Shown: piece by piece, positions 57,918-64,000 of the stretch | Layout: every line of letters starts with the position of its first letter | Numbering within the stretch: position 1 is the first letter of the stretch | NCBI GenBank assembly: GCA_006538405.1 | Contig: BJKQ01000002.1 | Span: forward strand, 4,092,001-4,156,000 | Source of the DNA: Hansfordia pulvinata | Lineage: Eukaryota; Ascomycota; Sordariomycetes; Xylariales | DNA length: 64,000 nucleotides | Reading direction: 5' to 3' | Made by a program: the position numbers and the translations under genes | Notes under the pieces: model-generated | Databases searched by the model: none | What the model was told of the DNA's origin: nothing | The model's input: only the letters and a program-made list of their open reading frames with translations

Positions 57918-59192
57918 ATGTTTCCCGTCCTCCTCCTCAGTATCCTCCTCATCGGGGGCTTCTTCCACTACATGTGGAGGGCCGAGGCTGCTCTAGGCCA
58001 GCCTTGGATCCCCGACGCCAGCGCCCGCCTCTTCAGCCAGCGTCCTTTGCCGCCTCCGGTCGAGGAGCTGAGCATCGCCAACTACCAGCTGCCGTTGCGC
58101 GCCGAGGGCCGCAACGTTGTCGACGCCCATGGACGCCGCTTCAAGCTTGCTAGTCTGAACTGGTACGGCGCCAGCGATGAGCTCTTCATCCCCGGCGGCC
58201 TCGACATCCAGCACCGCGACGTCATCGCCGCCACCATCCGCAACATGGGCTTCAACAGTGTGCGGATGCCCTACGCCGACGAGATGGTCGTCAAGAACCC
58301 GCACATCCTGCCCCATATGTTGACCGCCAACCCCGACCTGTACGGCATGCGCGCCCTCGACATCTTCGAGGCCTGCGTCAACGCCCTCACCGACGCCGGG
58401 ATCGCCGTCATCGTCAACAACCACATCACTCATGCCACCTGGTGCTGCGGTGCCGACCCTTGCGACGCCGGCTGGGCTAATGACCACCTCGGCGGCCTGT
58501 GTCGCATCAAGCAGTCCGAGGAGGACTGGATCCAGAACTGGGAGATGGTCATGCGCCGCTTTCTCGATAACCCCTACGTCATTGGCGCCGACCTGCGCAA
58601 CGAGGTCCGCGGCCTTTGGGGCACCATGACCTGGGACCGCTGGGCCACTGCTGCCGAGAAGTGCGGCAATCGCTTGCTGAAGCTCAACAAGGACTGGCTG
58701 ATCATCATTGGTGGCACCGAGTCTGGCAACGACCTCTCCGGCGTGCGGAACCGCCCGGTCCGACTGGACCAGCCGAGCAAGGCCGTCTACTCGGCTCACG
58801 TCTATGGCTGGTCTGGCTGGGGCAGCCGCGAGGGCCGCTTTGCCAAGCGCGCCTACGACTCCTTCGTCGAGACCATGCGCTACAACTGGGCTTACCTCAT
58901 CGAGGATAACATTGCGCCCGTCTGGGTCGGCGAGTTTGGCGCACCTCACCATCCGGGCCTGGGCGATGTCAACTACTGGGACAACCTCATGCGCTTCCTC
59001 AAGCACATTGACGCCGATTTTGGATACTGGGCGATCAACCCGCGCAAACCGCACGACAACGTCATCGAGACGTACTCTCTGGTCGAGGACGACTGGATCA
59101 CACCGGTTCTCGACTACCGCATGCGCGACATGACGGAGTTGATGGCTGGGCCAGCAGGCCACCAAAGTAAGGAGTCGAGCAGCGAGCTTTAG
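57918..59192 (+). CDS. Membrane-anchored GH5 family glycoside hydrolase (endoglucanase-like)
   Basis: Single exon, 424 aa. The N-terminus MFPVLLLSILLIGGFFHY is a hydrophobic signal-anchor without a clear cleavage site, so the enzyme is probably a type II membrane protein or a secreted one with an uncleaved signal. The catalytic domain shows the GH5 marks: FKLASLNWYGASDE near the start, GFNSVRMPYAD, NNH (about residue 173), the acid/base in ADLRNE (Glu229), HVYGW (His294) and the nucleophile in WVGEFG (Glu339). A WAINPRK motif near the end would line the substrate cleft. The family hydrolyses beta-1,4-glucans and related polysaccharides; the exact substrate is inferred only. The open frame reaches back to 57822 without an ATG, so 57918 is the start. 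Confidence 0.92.
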   Translation: MFPVLLLSILLIGGFFHYMWRAEAALGQPWIPDASARLFSQRPLPPPVEELSIANYQLPLRAEGRNVVDAHGRRFKLASLNWYGASDELFIPGGLDIQHRDVIAATIRNMGFNSVRMPYADEMVVKNPHILPHMLTANPDLYGMRALDIFEACVNALTDAGIAVIVNNHITHATWCCGADPCDAGWANDHLGGLCRIKQSEEDWIQNWEMVMRRFLDNPYVIGADLRNEVRGLWGTMTWDRWATAAEKCGNRLLKLNKDWLIIIGGTESGNDLSGVRNRPVRLDQPSKAVYSAHVYGWSGWGSREGRFAKRAYDSFVETMRYNWAYLIEDNIAPVWVGEFGAPHHPGLGDVNYWDNLMRFLKHIDADFGYWAINPRKPHDNVIETYSLVEDDWITPVLDYRMRDMTELMAGPAGHQSKESSSEL

Positions 59193-60478
59193 CACAGCTT
59201 ACTCCGCAGGAGCCTTTGCACGATTTATCACAACATTTCCCATGTACATAACAAACCACCTCAGAGAACCTGGGCACCCTGTAGACCGCACTGATGGCTC
59301 GAGCCTTCCGCTGCCGGACCTGGACGCACCCGGATATGTCTCTCAAGGGGCATCATAGATTCAAGAGACATCTTACGACGGTCTTGTATTGGTCAAACTG
59401 CTAACAGTGTGCGGGGCCCGTCGGTGAGATAGGGGATGGGTTGACTTCAGGGGTCGACTTGGCGGCTATCGCGAGAGGATGCCGAAGAAAGCGCTCCAGC
59501 CGTCATGTTCAGGATACAGGCATCCATAGAGACTCAGGCTATTTGGGAATGTGTAGAACTTCAGGTCAACCTCTACAGTGTAAATTGATAAAGTTAAGCA
59601 TACATCTTATCTGAGCGGCGAATGCAATCCTCAGTTCAAGGCGTTTTTTCTAAAGACCACACCAATGTGTCTGTGCAGAACAAAGACATGCGGCTGCCCC
59701 GCGCCCACCCATTGACCAAGGGAGGCCATGAAAACACGACGATGGTCATATTGAACATGGAAACGGCCGCTTGAGCAGAGACCCATGTTTCGGTGACGCA
59801 TGTCGGTCTCTGCCCTGTGTCTGCATTTCCCGAGAACGCCAGAGTGGCGCACGCAACACCTTCCTAGGACGATCAATCTGTAAAGTCCCGAGGCGTTCTT
59901 GAAAGCCTTCGCGCTCTTGTTTGTTCGATCATCCTCCCGAGCGATGGGGTAGAAACGCTCGACCCAATCAGTGCAAGGTTGTATGAAAAAAGACAAGGGA
60001 GGTGGAGGGAGGAGACAATGCCCGGGGAAGCCGATCACAAAAGAAAGAAGGAAACGAGCCGCAGCCACCACAAAGGACAAGCCGCCTACCGGCTTTTGGG
60101 CGGCCGAACAATGGCCAGGGCCGGCGACAATGAGAGCGCGCTCGGCCACACAGGCAAGGGGGGAAGATTCGCTCAGGGCACCAGGAACAAAGACGCGCGC
60201 GGCCCAGCAGCGCGGCCTCTTATATGTAGGGGTGCCACCCAGTGCGGGCGTGTTGCTGCGATTGACGATGTTCTAAGTCACGTTCGCAGACCACCTCCCA
60301 ATCACTACCTACTTACGCCTCGACTGAATTGTATGCAACCTACCGGAGCGCGTCGTTGTCCTCAATATTCCCGAAGTGCACCCAGAGCCGCATTCATTTC
60401 CCTCGTCTGTGGAAAGAGAGAGAAAGCTCCCGCAGCGATAAAGGTGCCTGAAGTCACAGCCAAACATCCCAGGCAAAG
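59193..60478. other. Spacer, nothing supported
   Basis: About 1.3 kb. The first part is probably the GH5 3' UTR. Open frames on both strands show no domain or protein-like composition. Confidence 0.5.
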
Positions 60479-61997
60479 ATGGACAGAAGCACCGCTCACC
60501 TCGAGTATCAACGTAGGCCTGACAAGCGGCATGAACGGTGGACGCAGCAGGATGACCGTCCGCAGCTGGAGGAGCAGGTCGACGAAGCGACCAAGCGGCC
60601 CGAAACGACGATTGTGACCAGCAACTACCTGCCCGACATCAGGCAGCATCTGAGCGCGGCGGTGGCTACAATCCCCGAAGACCCCCAAAACGGGGCATAT
60701 GTGACGGGGGAAGAAGCGTCCCGCGAAGGGACCGCAAAGCTTGAGATAATGTGCGCATGCTGCAAAGAGCGCAAGCTTGACATCTCTCACAGCGCGATGG
60801 CGGAAGCAGCAGAGGCGGAAGCGCAGCAAAACAGGACCGCTCGCGCCCAGACCGTCAACGGACATGGCAACTATTCGCTTTCGCACGTGGCCGGCTGCAA
60901 CACTGACGCAACCACGAGACGGAGCAGCCGCAGCAGCGATGATCAAGCACTACCTACCGCGCCTGACCCATCCAATTGTGACTATTCACAACAATATCAC
61001 TTGCTGAAACAAGCGCCGACGCGCCCCGATCGGCACAAAGGGAAAGACGAGCCCGGCGAAGGTCGGCTGACCAGGCTGACCCGCAGACCAAAGGGCTGGC
61101 AACCGCAGCAGCAGCAAGAGCAGCAGTATCAGCAGAGGCAGCATCACGTTCCTTCCCGTCCGCCCCCTGCCGAGCGCACCGTCGTGCTGCCCTGCGGCCA
61201 CCTGCTCGGGGCGCGGTGCATGGGCGCGCTCGCGGCCGAGGCGGCGCGGTGTCCTCCGCCCTCACCCAGCAGCGGAGGGGGTGGCAGCGTCCCGTCGTGT
61301 CCCACCTGCGGCTTCCGCCTCGCGTACGGCGGCTGCGGGCACGCCATCGCGCCGGTGCTGGTGACGGCACCGTCTGCCCTTGTCGACGACTGCTCCGCCG
61401 GCAGGGGCTCCCGTGTCCCGCCCGCCCCCAGCCGTCGGCCTGCAAAGAGTGTCGGTGGCGGCGGGTGGCGGCGCGCGCGCGGCACGCGCTGCGGCTCGAG
61501 TGCGTTCTCTGCCAGATGCGGGCGGTCGCCGGTGCCGACTCTGGCGCTGTTCCTGCTGCCGCCGGGGGCGACAAGAACGTCAATGGGGACGCGGTGCTGG
61601 GGCGGCGGCGGGAGCACGAGCGGCACCGGCGGGAGCACTTGGACGCGGGCGTGCGGGCCGCGCTGGGCGAGCTTGTGCGACTGCTGTGGCCGGGGCCGGA
61701 GCCGGGGCCGGGGCCGGGGCTAGGAGGAGCGGGGGCTCCGACGAAGACGGAGACGGCGGCAAAGGCGGTGACGACCGGCTGGATGACCGGCGGGCGGCCA
61801 ACGCGGCGCTGCTGGGGGCTTTGGTGCGAGAGGGCAAGCTGGACGAGACGGTCTGGTCGGTGGCGGCGACGAGCAATCATGGTAGCGGCGGCGGTGCGGA
61901 GGGCGTTCGGCGGGCGCATGCCAAGGCGCTCGATGCCTTTGAGCTTGAGCTGCTGCGGTGGCTCATGAGGCCGGACGAAGGCAATTGGGGCCGATAG
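60479..61997 (+). CDS. RING-like zinc-binding protein, with two apparent frameshifts
   Basis: One exon as read. A first Cys cluster, MCACCKERKLDI (Cys92, Cys94, Cys95), is followed by a Gln-rich insert. Then comes LPCGHLLGARCMGAL (Cys239, His241, Cys247), then CPTCGFRLAYGGCGH (Cys274, Cys277) and a further Cys pair block with ACKECRWRR and ECVLCQM. The order fits a RING-type E3 domain in which one usual ligand (after CGHLL) is glycine. I recall similar hypothetical proteins in Hypocreales, but no function is known. The conserved text changes frame twice, each time by -1: at a C5 run (61425-61429) and a G5 run (61731-61735). Adding one base at each gives 506 aa ending ELELLRWLMRPDEGNWGR. The start at 60479 is the first ATG in frame; an upstream exon is possible. 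Confidence 0.65.
61425..61429 (+). other. Apparent -1 frameshift in C5 run of the RING-like gene
   Basis: The upstream frame reads GCC CCC AGC. The conserved PQPSACKEC block lies one base back and is restored by one extra C. Confidence 0.7.
61731..61735 (+). other. Apparent -1 frameshift in G5 run of the RING-like gene
   Basis: The frame GCG GGG GCT CCG gives way to the SDEDGDGG...RAANAALLGALVREG frame, one base back. One extra G restores it. Confidence 0.7.
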
Positions 61998-63556
61998 GCG
62001 CTGGACATGAGCCTTTGAGAGCCTTCAAAGGTGTGGTTCAGATCGGGAGATCGGGGCCGGGGTCTAGAGGGGAAGAGAGCGGTTGGCATAGGGAACAGGA
62101 AGGAATTTGGAAGAGGTGAGGAGCTCGGCTTAGCTCCCACAGGTACAGGTGCCTGTAGATGATTCGACACGACGCGCGCAACTCCTCCATCAGGTGTTGT
62201 TTTCTGTGATATCCATTCCTGGGCTGATGGATGCAATGTACTGTACACATGTACTTGAGGCGACCTCAACAAATAGAAGCGGTACCTACCTACCTACCTA
62301 CATGTGCCCATCCAATCTTACCTACATGCACGTACCGTATGGACAGGACTGAACCGTTAATTAGGTACCTTACTTACCTATAAACTTTCGAGTTCATCCA
62401 TTAGGTTCCCACACAAGCTTGGCCATCACGGGCAGGGGGAAGGTGCGATGAGGAGAGCGAGCGGGGCGTCGTGCTGGAGGAGAAAACCCGTCGAGCTGAA
62501 GGCGGTCGCCTTGAAAACCCTCCCTTCTGCGTCCTGTTTTCCGCTGTCTTCAGTTGCTTCAACACCCGACGCCGCGGAAATCGTCCAAGTTGGTCATTTG
62601 TCCCTTCATCCACACAGGCTTGTCGAACATGCAGGTTGTGCTGTTTCCGGTGAGTGACAAGAACTACTCAATCTTCCTGTTGATGGCGACGCCGACCTCC
62701 CCCCTCCCACGTTGTATTTTCCACTGAGACTCCCCAAGTATATGATCCATGCTCTCATAACGGTATCAGTCTGTACCAACAAGTGCGAAAGCTTTTGTGT
62801 CGATCTAGGCACGCCCCCGGCAATACAGGCTTATTCGAGTGAAAGGCACAGGCGCGTGCACCCTGAGGCCGTCTCGGATTATTTGCTATAACCCAAGGCC
62901 CATTGACTCCGATTCGGAATCGTGTTGCAGGCTTCTGTGAATGCCACCGGCATCATCCTGATAGAGTTGGCGTGGTGCCACCGACAACCCGAAAGTTTGA
63001 CGCAAGCAAAATCCCAATGCAAGCAAGACGCCGGAACAGCACGCCACTGGCCCACGACCCGGGTCCGAGACAGCCTGCTACGAGTACGCCCGCAATCCAG
63101 GAGCATCGCTGCGTCATGGATGGCAGCCGCGCCAGTGATGTGGCCGGCGTCCTCCGTCGGCGTCAGTGCCGTCTCTGCGTCTGCGTCTGCAGGTAAGCAG
63201 CGACGGACACCACGGACCGCCACACGGTTTTCCGACCTGTTCCACACACTTCGACACGGCATACTCGTACGAGTACCTCCTGCATACCTTCCTACCTGGC
63301 TTCTGGCATGGGCGCCTTAACCTTCCTTCTAGGAGGGGGGTCTGGAGCCCCCGGCTGGCCCTGCAATCACGACGGAAGTGTAGGAAGACACCCGGCGTTT
63401 GCTCATGCAGGTCATTGAAGAGGTTGTGCGTATTCGTGGCCCCTCTAAGCGGACGGATGTCAAGCCCTCCTCTCCCAACAACACACACTTACCAGAAAGA
63501 CACTCGATAACAGATTGTGCTCGCAGCGAGGCAGGCAGACACGACATATACCAATT
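61998..63556. other. Spacer with TACC repeats
   Basis: About 1.6 kb without a supported gene. A (TACC)n tract lies at about 62283-62303, with more GGTACC/TTACC words to 62385. TACGAGTA words occur near 63079 and 63262 upstream of the SDR gene. Confidence 0.55.
63262..63275. repeat. Shifted-register palindrome TACTCGTACGAGTA
   Basis: A perfect palindrome built from the same two half-words (TACTCG and CGAGTA) in the opposite order. It lies upstream of the SDR gene. Confidence 0.9.
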
Positions 63557-64000
63557 ATGGACACCTCCAAGCTCTTTCGAGTCGATGGCATGATAGCCGT
63601 CGTGACCGGCGGCGGCTCGGGTGAGCACCCACATGGCTCTCTTCAGCTTTCAGCTTAGCAGCATCCCACCCGCGACCCCCCCCCCCCCCCCCCCCCCCCC
63701 CACCCAAAAAAAATAAAGAATAAACACTGACAGGCGGCACGTCAAGGCATCGGCGAGACAATGGCTCTGGCGCTCGCGGGCAGTGGTGCGCGGAGGGTTT
63801 ACATCCTCGGCCGGCGCGCGCAGGCGTTGCGAGCCACGGCGGCGAAGGCGTCTGAGGGGGTCCTGCGCCCGCTGGTATGCGACGTGACAAGCAAGGAGTC
63901 GCTGCAGGGCGCGGTGGACGCCATCGCGGCCGAGTCTGGCCACATTAATCTCCTCGTCGCCAACGCAGGCGTTCTGGGACCGGCAGGGCGGTTCTCGCCC
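63557..64000 (+). CDS. Short-chain dehydrogenase/reductase, 5' part
   Basis: Exons 63557-63620 and 63747 to beyond the window end. The splice restores the NAD(P)-binding motif TGGGSGIG (the intron falls between SG and IG). Then come VYILGRR, typical of the second beta strand, a CDVTS motif with the usual Asp, and NLLVANAG, the NAG motif of classical SDRs. The catalytic Ser-Tyr-Lys lies past the window edge. It is an oxidoreductase of unknown substrate. The ATG at 63557 is the first in frame. The intron is unusual for a 26-base C run (63676-63701) followed by an A-rich stretch. Confidence 0.88.
63676..63701 (+). repeat. Poly-C run inside SDR intron 1
   Basis: A run of 26 C in the 126-nt intron, about 45 nt before the acceptor. 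It is the longest homopolymer in the window; its true length is uncertain. Confidence 0.85.

Noticed and set aside
57993..59195. 400-codon open frame antisense to the GH5 gene
   Set aside because: It is a shadow caused by strong third-position C preference. The sense strand has clear GH5 catalytic motifs.

Overview
The window is nuclear DNA of a filamentous ascomycete, most likely a sordariomycete and probably Hypocreales. The evidence is short introns (50-80 nt) with GTRNGY donors and CTRAC-type branch sites, GC-rich coding DNA, long gene-poor spacers, and proteins that read as fungal versions of their families (for example the 12 kDa complex I subunit, mL54 and TFIID subunits). I did not place it to species.

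Layout. 1-9 kb: a five-exon DNA ligase I gene, then about 5 kb without a gene I can support. 9-18 kb: an intact DHA1-type MFS exporter, a decayed TRI12-type MFS transporter, and a four-TM membrane protein. 20-33 kb is the housekeeping core: a nucleolin/Nsr1-like protein, a 12 kDa complex I subunit, mitochondrial ribosomal protein mL54, TAF7 and a TAF3-like protein. The last two are divergently transcribed TFIID subunits. They are separated by a 2.2-kb island almost without CpG that carries its own intact C2H2 zinc-finger gene. 33-37 kb: a large F-box protein ending in a CaaX prenylation box. 37-54.5 kb: a gene desert of about 17 kb with microsatellites, short tandem repeats and dispersed palindromes. 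54.5-64 kb: a seven-TM receptor-like protein, a membrane-anchored GH5 glycosidase, a RING-like protein and the start of a short-chain dehydrogenase that runs off the window.

Most unusual points: (1) the CpG-null island (28881-31046), with 7 CpG in 2166 bp, abrupt edges and an intact spliced gene; (2) a 214-codon ORF with no methionine codon, in frame directly after the TAG stop of TAF7; (3) a dispersed palindrome, TACGAGTACTCGTA, that recurs across intergenic DNA; (4) four apparent -1 frameshifts, all in C or G homopolymers, in three otherwise intact genes, which suggests undercounted homopolymers in the assembly although two sites have the geometry of a -1 slippery heptamer; (5) CaaX-tailed F-box protein.

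All gene models come from reading the sequence. No database search was possible, so family names rest on motif recognition.
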